Part shown: positions 9,466-20,180 of the stretch, piece after piece
Position numbering within the stretch: the stretch's first letter is position 1
Layout of the letters: each line of letters begins with the position of its first letter
Assembly (NCBI GenBank): GCA_027577595.1
Contig: JANBRJ010000001.1
Location: 1-64,000, forward strand
DNA length: 64,000 bases
Reading direction: 5' to 3'
Source of the DNA: Coemansia sp. RSA 487
Taxonomy: Eukaryota; Kickxellomycota; Kickxellomycetes; Kickxellales; Kickxellaceae
The notes under the pieces: model-generated
The model's database searches: none
What the model was told of the DNA's origin: nothing
Seen by the model: the letters and a program-made list of their open reading frames with translations, nothing else
Translations under genes and position numbers: made by a program

Positions 9466-12400
9466 CTAGAGATGCGTCCGGCGACGCGGCGTCTTGAATC
9501 GAGGCGTGTTTCCAACCCCTCCAGGAGTCACAATATTCGATCTTGAAGCACGACTGCGAGCGCGGCGGCGCTCGATCTCTGCCTTTGCCTCCTCGTCTTC
9601 GACCTGTGCCTGGTGAAATTCAGACTCCATCCTGGCCATATGCAGATCAGCGTGCTGTTTGCGGGTGGAGCCTGCCTCACGCACGCTGAAGAACATGGGG
9701 CCCATTTCAGCTAGCCACCTCGGGTCAACAGCCGTGACGCACTGCATGTACTCCTTCGATGTATAGATCAGCTCGTGGTACACAATGTAGTCGGGCGTGT
9801 ACCCCATGCCGTAGAGCGCGCTAGTCGGATGTACGTGGCATGGCATCCCAGTGCGCAGGTTTGTGTACTCGCCAAGGTTCTTTGTGCGCGCAGCTTGGTG
9901 GAAGTATGCAGAGCAAATACATTGGCGAATGGTGTCCCAGTTGGCGCCGGCGCTCTTGAGCTCTCCAAGCTTCATTGAACCTTTCAGGATATCGACGAGC
10001 TGGTCACGCACTTCACGCGCCTTACGCATTGACTTTGAGTGCACAAAGTGGCGCGTGCACCACGAGTCCCGGTACCCGTTTGACCGCCACTGGTTGTACA
10101 CATTCAACAGCGTGAGGTGGTCGGACTCTGGCACAAAAAACTTTTCACGCGCAGCATCGGATTCCTCCAGCCGCTCCTTGGGCCGGTAGAACACTGATGG
10201 TACGGCCAGCATTGAGACGATGGTGACGACCTCGGCCGTGCATCCCAAGCTGTGCGCAGTGACCAGCATTTTGGCCGGCGCCGGGTCTAGCGGCAGCTCA
10301 ACCATCCTGCGGCCCATCTTGGTGATATGGCCAGTGTTGTCCAGCGAGCCGAGCGTCCAGAGCTGGTACATCGACGTCTTGATAGTGTCTTGCGGGGGCG
10401 GATCCAGAAAATCAAAGTCCAAGAGGCTGTCAACGCCGATCGACTTGAGAAGCATTACCACGTATGACAGATTGGTGCGCTGGATCTCAGGAATCGGGCT
10501 CGCGTACATCTCGTTCTTGAAGGCACGCTCTGTGTACAGCCGGTACGCGACACCGGGTCCCGTGCGTCCAGCTCTTCCGGAGCGCTGATTGGCGTTCGCC
10601 TGCGAGATCGGTGTTACTTGCAGCGAGTCCATGCCGATGCGCGGGTTGTACACCTTGAGTTTGTAGTACCCACTATCCACTACGTACCGCACGCCGTCCA
10701 CTGTTAGCGACGTCTCGGCAATGTTGGTTGCAACCACGACCTTTCGACGTGTCAGCGAAGGCTCGAATATCTTTGCTTGCAAATCTGCTGGCAGCTGCGA
10801 GTATATCGGCAGCACAGTTAGCGGCTTTGCGCCGTCGATTGCGGCAAGGCGCTCGCGGATGGTCTCGCAGCACGTTTCGATGTCTTCCTGGCCCGTCATA
10901 AACACCAAGATATCGCCGGGTGCCTGCGACAAATGGATGGTAAGTACTTGGCGCACCGCGCTGTCGACATAATCCTCGCACGCCGACTTGCTGAACATAA
11001 CGTCGACCGGGAACGTGCGACCAGGGATGGTGAAGACCGGCGCGTTGCCAAAGAAGTCGGCAAAACGCTGGGAGTTCATTGTGGCCGACGTGACGATAAG
11101 CTTGATGTCGCGGCGTGTGGCGACGATCTGCTTAAGAAGCCCTAGAAGAACATCAGTGTTGAGTGTGCGTTCGTGCGCCTCATCCATAATGATAGCGCTG
11201 TACTGCCCGAGATCGCGTCTGGTCAGCGTCTCGCGCAGCAACACACCGTCTGTCATGTACTTGAGCCGTGTCTTCTTGCTCGTACAGTCCTCAAACCGGA
11301 TCGCGTATCCGACCTCCTCGCCGACTTGAACGCCCATCTCCTCGGCCACACGCTTGGCTACGCTCATTGCTGCCACGCGTCGCGGTTGGGTGCACCCCAC
11401 CATCCCAGACCGCGTGTATCCAGACTCATGTAGGTACTGTGCAAGTTGCGTCGTCTTGCCTGACCCAGTCTCGCCAACTACTATCGTTACCTGGTTCTCC
11501 GCTATCACACGAAGCAGGTCGTCGCGGCACGCAAATGCCGGCAAGTATTCGCGCTGTTCGCGGATAGAGCGTGTGCGCGAGAACTCTGAGCCGCCCATGA
11601 CTTCTTTTCCTAGATCTGGCAAATCACTATCTTCATTTACAGACGCATGCTCACCTGTGTTGGTATCATCGGGTGCCAGATCGGTATCATTGGATGTCTC
11701 AATACCCATGACGTTACCCAATGTGGTGCCAGCAGCATTGATTGCATCTCGTGTGGCCTTCATTCTCTCACGCTTCTCCCGTATATCGCGCACAAGCGCA
11801 CTTCCCTTACGAGCGAACACTGCCAGATCGCTGGTCGGATCAACGACTGTCTTGACCGGATCTAGCTGCTTTGTCAACACTGTGCCTTCCAGAAATGGCG
11901 GCTTCAGATCGTGCACCAGCAGGTGGACGCGATTCTTGTCCATGTCGTCGTCTTCTTCGTCCGCTCCAGCAGATTGCATGATACCCGACTGCATCAGTCT
12001 ATTGTTGACCCACCGTTCGTTGTCACGGCTATACTGCATTTGCCGTGCAGTCATACGCTTCGCCTGTTGTCCGATAAGCTTGGCCTCCAGTTTATTATCA
12101 TGCTCGACGTAGTCTGCAAACGGGTTGTGTGCATCATCTATGGCGCCGCCAGACTCGTCTATGCCGTACCAGTCGCGGTCGAGCTGTCGCTGAGCTGAGT
12201 CCCACTTCTGCCTGTCCACACTTGGGCTGCCATCGCGGCTTTCGTCGTTTTGTATGCTTGTCGATTGTCGCCAGCGTGGAGTTCCCACCGGCCGGTGTTG
12301 AGGTGTCGGCGCATCCCAAGCCGACGATCTACCTAATGTCACAGGCCTACCTGCGGATCGAGCAGTATTGTTGCGATCGTCGGTGTCGTTCCGTGGTCCA

Positions 12401-13395
12401 GGGGTCATTGAATCCCATCTGCTCCTGCCACTATGCGAACCAGTTCCATGCCTTTCATGTGTGTGACTAGTTGGTCGTGTGTCGGAGAGCCGTGCTGAGG
12501 ATCCAATTCTGTCTCCCCTACTATTATCTGAGTGGCGCGAGGAGCGCCTGCTTCGACTGCTGTCTTGGGGTGGCGACCGTGACCGCGATCGCGAGCAGGA
12601 ACGATGTTGGCTTCTAGTGTGTCTAGCACTGATACGTCTGCCGCTCTCATACGAAAGACCTCTGTGGCTACCCTCAGCATGATGATGTCCAAGGCGTCGA
12701 CGATGCTCATCCAACCTCTGCTGTGCGCTGATAGAAACGCCACCAGGATCTGAGGGTGTATCTGCCCGCCGCTGCCGCAAATTGGTTGGGATATGCGGGG
12801 TTCTAAATCGTGGCATCTCTGAGCTTGCTTGATCTGCCTCTTTTGACAACCTTCGCTTTTCGTTAATTGAACTTACAGCGTCGGCACGTAGTTTTGCTGC
12901 AAGTTTGTCGAGACCCAGTGCCGATGTGCCTCTCTCGCTGATAGCTGATGGCTTCTGAGCATCTCTGCCTCTTGCCGTTGCACCTAAATCACTCTCTGTC
13001 GTGTACTGGCGTCTGCTTTTGGGCACATAGACAAGGCCACCACCTGAAGTGCTATGCTGCTGGCTTTCAATCTCTGGTATCTGGTGGTCCAAAGTTGGCG
13101 CTGTCTGTTTATCGTTTCCAAAGCCTTTACTTGTCAAACTAGCCATGGTCCTGTGTTTCTGATGTGCCTGGATCGCATCATACGCCGCTTCAAGGACATT
13201 ATTGTCAAAACGCCCAAACATCTTGCACGCGTTCTCGAACTGCTGAAGGCTATGTGTCTTGGCTCCAAACTGAACAAGTCTTTTGCACACGACGCTTGTA
13301 GCAAGCTGCTGGGCTGCGGCACCGGGTGCGTTCTGGAGGATTTGGCTGACGTCGGCAACCAGTTTGGGATCGATATCTTGGCCATCAAGATCCAT
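9466..13395 (-). CDS. PRP16: Pre-mRNA-splicing factor ATP-dependent RNA helicase PRP16 (DHX38)
   Basis: 1309 residues. It is a DEAH-box helicase of the spliceosome that remodels the complex after the first transesterification step. The N-terminal 600 residues are low-complexity and rich in Arg/Ser (roughly residues 200-330). The PRP16-specific lead-in [13 protein letters not shown] is followed by GETGSGKTT (motif I), DEAH at 738-741 (motif II), SAT (motif III) and QRSGRAGR (motif VI). Winged-helix, ratchet and OB-fold domains follow, with [27 protein letters not shown]-type sequence typical of DHX38 orthologues. The C-terminal tail [17 protein letters not shown] also matches orthologue tails. 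The gene is intronless in this window. Length agrees with human DHX38 (about 1227) plus a longer N-terminus. Identity as PRP16 rather than PRP2 or PRP22 rests on the flanking signatures. Confidence 0.95.
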   Translation of the reverse strand: MDLDGQDIDPKLVADVSQILQNAPGAAAQQLATSVVCKRLVQFGAKTHSLQQFENACKMFGRFDNNVLEAAYDAIQAHQKHRTMASLTSKGFGNDKQTAPTLDHQIPEIESQQHSTSGGGLVYVPKSRRQYTTESDLGATARGRDAQKPSAISERGTSALGLDKLAAKLRADAVSSINEKRRLSKEADQASSEMPRFRTPHIPTNLRQRRADTPSDPGGVSISAQQRLDEHRRRLGHHHAEGSHRGLSYESGRRISARHTRSQHRSCSRSRSRSPPQDSSRSRRSSRHSDNSRGDRIGSSARLSDTRPTSHTHERHGTGSHSGRSRWDSMTPGPRNDTDDRNNTARSAGRPVTLGRSSAWDAPTPQHRPVGTPRWRQSTSIQNDESRDGSPSVDRQKWDSAQRQLDRDWYGIDESGGAIDDAHNPFADYVEHDNKLEAKLIGQQAKRMTARQMQYSRDNERWVNNRLMQSGIMQSAGADEEDDDMDKNRVHLLVHDLKPPFLEGTVLTKQLDPVKTVVDPTSDLAVFARKGSALVRDIREKRERMKATRDAINAAGTTLGNVMGIETSNDTDLAPDDTNTGEHASVNEDSDLPDLGKEVMGGSEFSRTRSIREQREYLPAFACRDDLLRVIAENQVTIVVGETGSGKTTQLAQYLHESGYTRSGMVGCTQPRRVAAMSVAKRVAEEMGVQVGEEVGYAIRFEDCTSKKTRLKYMTDGVLLRETLTRRDLGQYSAIIMDEAHERTLNTDVLLGLLKQIVATRRDIKLIVTSATMNSQRFADFFGNAPVFTIPGRTFPVDVMFSKSACEDYVDSAVRQVLTIHLSQAPGDILVFMTGQEDIETCCETIRERLAAIDGAKPLTVLPIYSQLPADLQAKIFEPSLTRRKVVVATNIAETSLTVDGVRYVVDSGYYKLKVYNPRIGMDSLQVTPISQANANQRSGRAGRTGPGVAYRLYTERAFKNEMYASPIPEIQRTNLSYVVMLLKSIGVDSLLDFDFLDPPPQDTIKTSMYQLWTLGSLDNTGHITKMGRRMVELPLDPAPAKMLVTAHSLGCTAEVVTIVSMLAVPSVFYRPKERLEESDAAREKFFVPESDHLTLLNVYNQWRSNGYRDSWCTRHFVHSKSMRKAREVRDQLVDILKGSMKLGELKSAGANWDTIRQCICSAYFHQAARTKNLGEYTNLRTGMPCHVHPTSALYGMGYTPDYIVYHELIYTSKEYMQCVTAVDPRWLAEMGPMFFSVREAGSTRKQHADLHMARMESEFHQAQVEDEEAKAEIERRRARSRASRSNIVTPGGVGNTPRFKTPRRRTHL

Positions 13396-14736
13396 TGTAC
13401 TTTTTTTGTAAGCGTTGAACGGTGAAGGAAAAAATGCAAACTAGAGCAGCATATTAAGGAATGCTTTTTCAGCTGCGTTTGTTCTGGATTATTTTTTCAA
13501 AAAAATTAATAAAATATATGCCCCCAGTAATCATGCAGTTATGGGTGCGCTGTAATGATTTTTCTGAGCAGCTTTATATATTTTTAGGGCGTTCCAGAAA
13601 CCTGGGTGCAAATAAAGCGATTTCTGCGTGTGAACTTTCATGCCCTACTTGCAGCAACCTCGATTTGCTTCTCGTTTTCTGGTTTCCATTTCTTTCCCTT
13701 CCGCAAAATCATGAAAATGAAACAGAAAAACGCGCAGAAAACAACCATTTCATTTACGAAAAGAAAGCTGTTAGTTTCCGTTTCGCGTGATGCATTTTCC
13801 GGTTCTAGGGCAGAATCGACAACTGCTATTGGCTGGTGAATTCCAGCCTCCTGATTGGCTGGTGCGCGATTTTACGTGGCAAACTCGATTTTTTTTTAAC
13901 GATTTCAACTCAGTTCGACAATCGAACTGAGCGAGGGAAGGAGCGAATCACAAGAGAAAGAAGGGATAAAACTGGATTGCTGTTGACGAAGGAAAAAGAG
14001 CCATTTCCTTCATTTGCAGGTACAAGCTGTTTGGACAAGGAAGGGTTGCCTGTTCCTTATTTGTTTGCTGCTTTCTCAGCATCGACAGAAGCAGCAAGCT
14101 CATTGAGCAGGTCAAATGAAGCAAAAGGGCTGTTGCTTTCTGCGAAATCCCTAGCAAAAAGAGGCGAAAAGTCTCGCACATCTACCTATCTGCACGGGAA
14201 AAGAAGGAAAGGCAAGGGGACATGCCACTTACTTTTGGGTGCTTTCCTTCCGCATGTGCTTTTTTTCTTTTTGTTCAACTTATTGTGGATACTCTTTGTC
14301 TGTTCTTGCTTTCTTCCACTTATACTTTTAATTTCAACTATAGCAACTAGTGTCTTCTTTTTTATTCTTTCATTTGCATTAGTCGCTCATACCTAAGCCC
14401 TCTCTTCTGGTTCGCAACGGCAGTTTGTTTCCTCAGAAAAATAGCCAGGGCTTTCTCTCCCCACGTTTCCTTCTTATTCTCTCACCCCCGCATAAAGACA
14501 AGGATCCAGCAGTCAGGAAACGTAAAAGGACGCCTCAACGCTTTGTTATTTATATATTTGTGTGCGCTCGGACCGTCCTTGTTGTCACGTTTTGCAGAGA
14601 CTATAACCGCCGCCGCTCTCTTTAAGCAAGACTACCATAGCCCCCGTTGTCGCTTGCTTGGCATTGTACTAGTCAGAAGAAAGTCACGCACCACATTATC
14701 CTCTGTAGCAAAAACAATACATCACTAAGCGTCGCA
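13396..14736. other. Divergent intergenic region between PRP16 and the SCP4-like gene
   Basis: A 1.3 kb region between two divergently transcribed genes. It has long open frames (for example 13836-14396 plus), but these start at GTG or TTG, have no ATG, are compositionally biased and resemble nothing known. I treat the whole stretch as shared promoter and 5' UTR. T-rich tracts near 14260-14400 may belong to the 5' leader of the plus-strand gene. Two copies of ATTGGCTGGTG are listed separately. Confidence 0.55.
13828..13864. promoter_or_regulatory. Direct repeat ATTGGCTGGTG x2, possible CCAAT-box pair
   Basis: The 11-mer occurs at 13828-13838 and again at 13854-13864, 26 bases apart. Each contains ATTGG, the reverse complement of CCAAT, the core recognised by the HAP/NF-Y complex. 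The pair lies about 435 bases upstream of the PRP16 ATG and could serve either divergent gene. The repeat is seen directly; the binding role is inference. Confidence 0.4.
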
Positions 14737-17361
14737 ATGTCTGCAGCTACGCGTCTGCGCAATGGCTCAAGGCGCAACCAGTCCACTGCAGACGACACAC
14801 CAACCGTCCCTTCCAAACCGAAAGCACCAACAAAGACTAGAGCTGCTAAAGATCCAAAGGTCGCTAAACCCGCAACACAAACAAAGAAAACAGCAGCATC
14901 AACGACAACTCGTGTTTCAAAGCAGAGCAGTACGCGGTCTACTAAAACAGAAGTAAATACAGCGAAGCCTGGCAATGGTAGCAGCACCAGCGGCAGCAGC
15001 GGCAGCAATAACAACAACAGCCAGCCCAAACGCAGAAAGCGTGGCAGTACTCCAAGCGCTTTGCCAACGAAAAAATCCGCAACACACGTCACATCAGCTG
15101 ATGCAATTAAGCGTAAGGCATCATCCACTGTATCTGACGTAAACATTAATAATGGTGATTCCAGTGCGCCTGTTGAGTCGCTGAAACCAAAACCTGCAGT
15201 TAAGCGAGCGCCTGCCAAGATAGCCAAGGCAGCAACAGAATCCACTTCCAAGGCCAGCAGTACACTGTCTTCCAACCGTAAGACAAAGCGGAAAGTGCCT
15301 GGCAAGCGCGCTGGAAACAAGCCCAATGGCTCAACAAAGCAACAGCAACAGCAGCAGCAGCAGCAGCAGCAGCGGCGACCCTCAATAGCAGCAGCAACAG
15401 AGAAGAGCTCAAGGAAAATTGCTACTCCAAAGAAACCCAGTACCGCAAACCCCACGCATACGTTAACAAGGGATCTGAGCAAAACAAGTATATCGTCGGA
15501 TGAGTCGGCCAACTTTATCATGTCTTCGCCAAAGCGCGAGCCACGCAAAGCCTTATCGAAGATCGGCGCGCTGCAGTGCCAGAACAGCACCACTCCGGAC
15601 GGATTCTCCAAGCGGCGAAGGACTGATGATTCGACAGAGGATGACCTGCCACGGTCGCCGGGCTTCCATTCTCCATCGCAAAAGCGGATGCGTACAGCAT
15701 CAGCGGCAGCTGTGGCTGCGGCAAAGGAACGTATTAGGTCGTCGGCAGGCTCATCAACAGGGTCAACAAAGTCGCCAGTGGTGTTCAGGCTGCTGGACTA
15801 CGGGAACGGCACTTGCATGGATGCACCTGCAACGGAAACCCCGCCATCTAATGACAAGGATCGTAGCAGCAGCAATAGCAACGGTAATAGCAATAGTAGC
15901 GGAGGTGCGCAGTCTTCGCCTTTCAAGTCGATTTTGTCACCTGTGTTTGATCTTTTACGGCGAGTATCGGGGATTGCGCAGGATCCGCTTGGGCTTCAGA
16001 AGCAGGACTCGTGCTCGTCAGCCGAATCAGAAACATCGACAAGGGACAAATTCGGCGTTGAAGATTCGCCTAGTCTAAGGAATAAAAGCAAGGAAAACAT
16101 GCAACCCGAGACGGCAGGGTCAGAATCATCATCTGAGGTTGATCGTGCAGGCGCGCCTGTTGATTCGCCTGAGGCAAATTCACTTACTGCTCCACCAATG
16201 AACCCTACGTCGCTGGGCACAACCTCTGCTGGGCTTACTTCGTATCTCGGTGGCGAGATCCATGAAGGCAGCAGCGGAATGCAGCTGTACTTGCCCGATT
16301 CGAATGAATATATGGGCCCTGACAGCTGCACCGGTTCTCCGGTGACGCCTGGGTATCCAGAGACGCCAAGCAAGGAAAACATCCCTGTATACACGGAGCA
16401 CGATGTCCTTGTTGGGCTAGATGCACAGGAGAGCGGAATAACAGCACTGGCGCCAGCGGCTGGTCTATCTGAAACGTCAGCGATGGGTTCTACATACCAG
16501 CAGCAACAGCAGCAGCATTATGTCCGAAACCAAGGCAGCTTGGTACTTGTAAATGAACTTCGGAGCGGCGATTCTGATCTTTCACTGGCGCAAATCTCGT
16601 CGGTAGCCGATTCCGAATTCGATGGACTAAACTACTCCTCCTTTGGATACGATGAGGATGAGGACGATGACGATGACGAGTTCAACCCGTACTTGTTTAT
16701 GGCAGACCTGCCACCGATTCCCAAAGAGCACACGCTGCGGCCGTACGCGCTGCCTCGCAAGACGCGGTCCAGTCCGCCGATCACCCTGGTTCTGGACCTC
16801 GACGAGACGCTTGTGCACTGTGCGCTCACCAAAGTAGAAAGCCCCGATCTGGTGTTCCCAGTCGAGTACAATGGATTCAACTACAACGTGTACTGTCGCT
16901 TGCGTCCTGGGTACCGCGAGTTTCTGGAGAAGGCAAGCCAGCTGTTCGAGGTGGTCATCTTCACGGCGTCGCAGCAAGTGTACGCAGACAGGTTGCTGAA
17001 TTTGATTGACCCCGACCGGCGGTACATCCGGCACCGGCTGTTCAGGGACTCGTGCGTGTATGTCAACACCAACTACGTGAAGGACCTGGGCATCCTTGGA
17101 CGTGATATGACAAAGATGGTCTTGGTTGACAACTGTCCACAGGCGTTTGCTTACCAGCAGTCGAATGGCATTCCGATTGAAAGCTGGTACGAAGATAAAA
17201 ACGACCGTGAGCTGATGCGTTTGATGGAGTTCTTGCAGACTCTTGTTGGCGAAGACGATGTACGGCCCAAGGTGGACGCCTTTTTCAAGACCAAGGAAAA
17301 GGTCCTCGATGCCAAGAAGCGGTACCAGCTGAAAGGAAGGAGACTTCCTGCTTTCTTGTAG
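14737..17361 (+). CDS. FCP1/SCP-type (CTDSPL2/SCP4-like) HAD phosphatase with long disordered N-terminus
   Basis: 874 residues from the ATG at 14737. The C-terminal FCP1-homology (NIF) domain begins near residue 680 with the HAD catalytic motif DLDETLVH (D687 nucleophile, D689). It continues with VRLRP-like CRLRPGYREFLE, FTASQQVYADRLL, RHRLFRDSC, DLGILGRD and VDNCPQAFAYQ. The block order and the C-terminal DVRPKVD segment are closest to animal CTDSPL2/SCP4. This family dephosphorylates phospho-Ser/Thr, classically on RNA polymerase II CTD or on regulators. The first 680 residues are low-complexity: Ser/Thr/Lys-rich, 11 consecutive Gln at 15340-15372, Asn/Ser runs, and an acidic DEDEDDDDDE stretch just before the catalytic domain. 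Fungal paralogues include Psr1, Nem1 and Fcp1; the motif pattern favours SCP4 but orthology is not proven. Confidence 0.88.
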   Translation: MSAATRLRNGSRRNQSTADDTPTVPSKPKAPTKTRAAKDPKVAKPATQTKKTAASTTTRVSKQSSTRSTKTEVNTAKPGNGSSTSGSSGSNNNNSQPKRRKRGSTPSALPTKKSATHVTSADAIKRKASSTVSDVNINNGDSSAPVESLKPKPAVKRAPAKIAKAATESTSKASSTLSSNRKTKRKVPGKRAGNKPNGSTKQQQQQQQQQQQRRPSIAAATEKSSRKIATPKKPSTANPTHTLTRDLSKTSISSDESANFIMSSPKREPRKALSKIGALQCQNSTTPDGFSKRRRTDDSTEDDLPRSPGFHSPSQKRMRTASAAAVAAAKERIRSSAGSSTGSTKSPVVFRLLDYGNGTCMDAPATETPPSNDKDRSSSNSNGNSNSSGGAQSSPFKSILSPVFDLLRRVSGIAQDPLGLQKQDSCSSAESETSTRDKFGVEDSPSLRNKSKENMQPETAGSESSSEVDRAGAPVDSPEANSLTAPPMNPTSLGTTSAGLTSYLGGEIHEGSSGMQLYLPDSNEYMGPDSCTGSPVTPGYPETPSKENIPVYTEHDVLVGLDAQESGITALAPAAGLSETSAMGSTYQQQQQQHYVRNQGSLVLVNELRSGDSDLSLAQISSVADSEFDGLNYSSFGYDEDEDDDDDEFNPYLFMADLPPIPKEHTLRPYALPRKTRSSPPITLVLDLDETLVHCALTKVESPDLVFPVEYNGFNYNVYCRLRPGYREFLEKASQLFEVVIFTASQQVYADRLLNLIDPDRRYIRHRLFRDSCVYVNTNYVKDLGILGRDMTKMVLVDNCPQAFAYQQSNGIPIESWYEDKNDRELMRLMEFLQTLVGEDDVRPKVDAFFKTKEKVLDAKKRYQLKGRRLPAFL
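15340..15372 (+). repeat. CAA/CAG trinucleotide repeat coding polyglutamine
   Basis: Eleven Gln codons lie in the disordered region of the SCP4-like phosphatase, of which the last eight (15349-15372) are uninterrupted CAG. The tract is likely length-polymorphic. Confidence 0.9.
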
Positions 17362-17665
17362 CTCCCTTCCTCCCCCCCCCCCATTTATGGCCATACAGCG
17401 CAACTGATATTATTTACTATATATTACATTTGTAATTCAGTCTTTATTTTTTTTTTCTATTTTATCATTTTTGGCATTCAAAACCTCCAACATTTTTCCT
17501 ACTTGTGTACTTGCAGAATGTCTATTTATTTCACCAATATCAATATTTTGCCAGCACACCACCACTCTTTCCGAATAAACAGAACGGAAAAGCTAGAGCC
17601 ATCTTGATAACGATATGAAAACTGATCTTTCTTGTTACAGGTTGAAAAGTATCTTTTTATTGTTG
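17362..17665. other. Convergent 3' intergenic region
   Basis: The stretch sits between two stop codons (the phosphatase on plus, GUP1 on minus). It is AT-rich with a C-run at about 17373-17382 and T-runs near 17447-17456. It holds both 3' UTRs; no gene is seen. Confidence 0.6.
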
Positions 17666-19774
17666 CTAGTTTTTGGCTTCATGGGCAGATCGCTGGCGTT
17701 TTGTCAGCGATTCTGCATGATGGTGTGGCGAAGATACGCCCGAATCCGTTGTACTGAGGTTTCCGCGGGATCCAGTGCCACTGTTGTCCGCAGCGCTGCC
17801 AAGTTCTGACATTTGCCACTGAACGGTGGTGGTGTTTTCATCAGAATTGCCTCCGCTCTGACCAGCGTTCGTACCAGGTGCTTCTGCATTAGAGGCAGCA
17901 TTGTACTCCTTTCTGTACTCGTGCGCGCGCAGCTCAAACATCACTTGCAAGTGCACGTTGAGTAAGAGATAGGTGACAGCGAGAAAGACAGCGCCTTTGC
18001 GACTGAAAATCTTATCCATCATGCCAGCGACGCTGTCGTCGCCAAAGCCCACGAGGTTCGCTACCATCATGGCGATAATGTTGACGGCGCCGCCCAAAGA
18101 GCACAGGAACCGGAAGTACGGTTTGCTGGACCACTGCGGGCGGCTGAAGAACCATGTAGCCATGGCCTCGGGCAAAAACAGTAGTGCAATCAGCCACGCC
18201 CACTGAAGCAGCCGCATACTCAGGTCGTGCCACAGCGCAACGAATGTAAACACAACGAACGTGTTCCACGTGCTCGTTTGGCGGCCACCCAGTGGGATGT
18301 ACACATAGCGCACCAGCCATTTGTTGTAGCTGCAATGCCAGTCGCGCCAGAACTGCTGGAGCGAGTAGTTGTTGCTCATGCACCGGCGCATGTTCTCGAC
18401 AGTCTCGAGCCCGTCAGCCATCGCCCAGAACCGGGCAAACCGCCAGATTATCAGCAGCTTGAGCCAAATAAATGAGAGCCGCATGTACCCGAACAGGCTG
18501 ATCTCGTATGCGCTGAACGTATCCCAATGGCCCCACTTGCTGATAGCCACGCAGTAGACCGTGTGGAGGATCAGCTCCATCAACAGAAGCGATGCAACGA
18601 GGCGCGCGCCGTAGATGGCCGTTGTTTTCCGCGAGATGCCTTGCGGCGGGTACCGCATTTGCGCAATAAAGTTGTTGAACGTGATGATCGGGCCTGTCAG
18701 ATACAAGGGCGGGTACATCAGGTACGCCCAGTAGTTGGCAAACGAGTAATCGGCAGCCACGCACGAGTGCTCAATCCGGTCCTTCTCGCTCCGCCGGTTA
18801 GCCGATAAGGCATCGATCTGCTGGGGAGTGAGCGCCCGCTCCTGGCACAGGCGCCAGTGGTAGTCCATGGAGAATGACATCATTCGGAGCATTGTCAGGT
18901 TGAATGTGACGTCCCAGCGACGCAGTATACCCCGCCACTCGTCAAGCCATGCCAAGCTCTCTGCGATACGTCTAAACTCATAACCCCGGTAGTTCTCGTT
19001 TGCAAAGAGCATCGCCATATTGTATGCCCAAAAAACAAGCGGCGCCCACCGCTTCCTGCCTACTGCCTTTGCTAGTGCGTAGTTTCCAAACGTCAGCCCC
19101 AAGATAAAGACCGTGGATGTTCCAGAAAGCACAATAACAAAGCATGTGGCAAAGAGACATGGAAACCACAGCGCCGGCAACACCATTCTTTGCGTCACCT
19201 TTAAATTCTGTGGCCGCCTGCTGTCGTTTCCGCGAGTAGAGAAAGCTTTGAAGATCCGGTTGAGCACGACGTACGCCAGCATGGCGCCCGTAAATGCTGG
19301 CAGGTTGGCCCGGAACGTGCTCCACTGGCCGTCGGTTAGATCCATCATGCGGCCCAGCATCCACCCAGACGACAGCTTCTTCTCGTACTCCTTGTACTCT
19401 TCCCGCAAGGGCGAAGACGCCCTGTACATGGTGTATATCATGTTGGGCACAACTATCAGGTATGCCAAATAGTATATTTTGAATTCCAGTGTTCCTAAAA
19501 GCGACGGTGAGGGCGTCCGCATCCGGCGCCGTGATGTGCTGGTTGTTCCAGGTAGTAGCAATGGCTTGCCCCTTCCCGCTGCTTCTGGCGGCGGCGGCGG
19601 CCTTCTTTGCTGCAAGGCAGTCATGTCGAGCGTCGTGCTGTCGCTGCTGTTCTGTTGCGTTGCTTGCTGGTACAAGGGTCTGAGCAGGAGCGTTTGGGAT
19701 AGCTCGCCAGGTACTGGTGGTGGGGTATTCGAATTGTCACTTGAAACTGCACGCTCTGCTGAGCTGTCAAACAT
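17666..19774 (-). CDS. GUP1: MBOAT family O-acyltransferase, GUP1-like
   Basis: 702 residues with multiple hydrophobic segments from about residue 100 to 630. The membrane-bound O-acyltransferase signature is present: MYPPLYLTGPIITFNNF, GLETVENMRRCMSNNYS, FWRDWHCSYNKWLVRYVYIPLGG, and the catalytic His at 516 in ALWHDLS. This arrangement is typical of Gup1, an ER membrane enzyme that in yeast re-acylates GPI-anchor lipids and was first found through glycerol uptake. The first 100 residues are Pro/Ser-rich and predicted cytosolic or disordered. The C-terminus (after about 630) is a polar Gly/Ser/Asn-rich tail, longer than in yeast Gup1 (560). The first ATG is used; a splice-acceptor-like TTAACTTGCAG lies just upstream of it, so a 5' exon is possible. 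DGAT1/ARE-type MBOATs are less likely because the NNYS and IPLGG signatures fit Gup1. Confidence 0.88.
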   Translation of the reverse strand: MFDSSAERAVSSDNSNTPPPVPGELSQTLLLRPLYQQATQQNSSDSTTLDMTALQQRRPPPPPEAAGRGKPLLLPGTTSTSRRRMRTPSPSLLGTLEFKIYYLAYLIVVPNMIYTMYRASSPLREEYKEYEKKLSSGWMLGRMMDLTDGQWSTFRANLPAFTGAMLAYVVLNRIFKAFSTRGNDSRRPQNLKVTQRMVLPALWFPCLFATCFVIVLSGTSTVFILGLTFGNYALAKAVGRKRWAPLVFWAYNMAMLFANENYRGYEFRRIAESLAWLDEWRGILRRWDVTFNLTMLRMMSFSMDYHWRLCQERALTPQQIDALSANRRSEKDRIEHSCVAADYSFANYWAYLMYPPLYLTGPIITFNNFIAQMRYPPQGISRKTTAIYGARLVASLLLMELILHTVYCVAISKWGHWDTFSAYEISLFGYMRLSFIWLKLLIIWRFARFWAMADGLETVENMRRCMSNNYSLQQFWRDWHCSYNKWLVRYVYIPLGGRQTSTWNTFVVFTFVALWHDLSMRLLQWAWLIALLFLPEAMATWFFSRPQWSSKPYFRFLCSLGGAVNIIAMMVANLVGFGDDSVAGMMDKIFSRKGAVFLAVTYLLLNVHLQVMFELRAHEYRKEYNAASNAEAPGTNAGQSGGNSDENTTTVQWQMSELGSAADNSGTGSRGNLSTTDSGVSSPHHHAESLTKRQRSAHEAKN

Positions 19775-20180
19775 TCCAAAACCTGCAAGTTAACAGAAAG
19801 CCTGGCCTGGCCAAAGAGAATGAGCTAGATGCAAGTGTAGCAAATGCTCTAAATGCAATAAAGAGAGAATGAAAGAATAAATGTAAACAGGCGCGCTGCA
19901 GCAACAACAGAAAAAGATGGCTGTGTTATCCACAAAGAAAGAAAGAAAGGCGAAATAGCGCGTAAGATGCTTTTTGGAAAAATACAGAAACTCTGTAAAC
20001 ACAAAATATTAAATACTAAAAAAATGGGAATACGGGGGGAGAACGCATCTGCTCAATGCGAAACGGTCCAAGCCTGCCATAATCCTCCCCCTTGTTTCCT
20101 ATATGATGGCGGGGAAGTCGGGTGCATAGAGCGCGCAACGGAGAGCCCAGAAAAGACGCAGCAGTCCGCTAGGAGCCCAG
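19775..20180. other. Intergenic between GUP1 start and ERG7 stop
   Basis: The stretch contains the upstream region of GUP1 and the 3' flank of ERG7, both on minus. Purine-rich and AT-rich tracts are present but no convincing gene. Confidence 0.5.

Noticed and set aside
13836-14396. 186-codon open frame on plus in the PRP16/SCP4-like intergenic region
   Set aside because: It starts at GTG, has no internal well-placed ATG, is rich in low-complexity hydrophobic sequence derived from T-runs, and matches no family I know.
14673-15611. 312-codon antisense frame over the SCP4-like gene
   Set aside because: A shadow of low-complexity Ser/Lys/Gln coding sequence on the other strand (for example polyCys opposite the polyGln tract).
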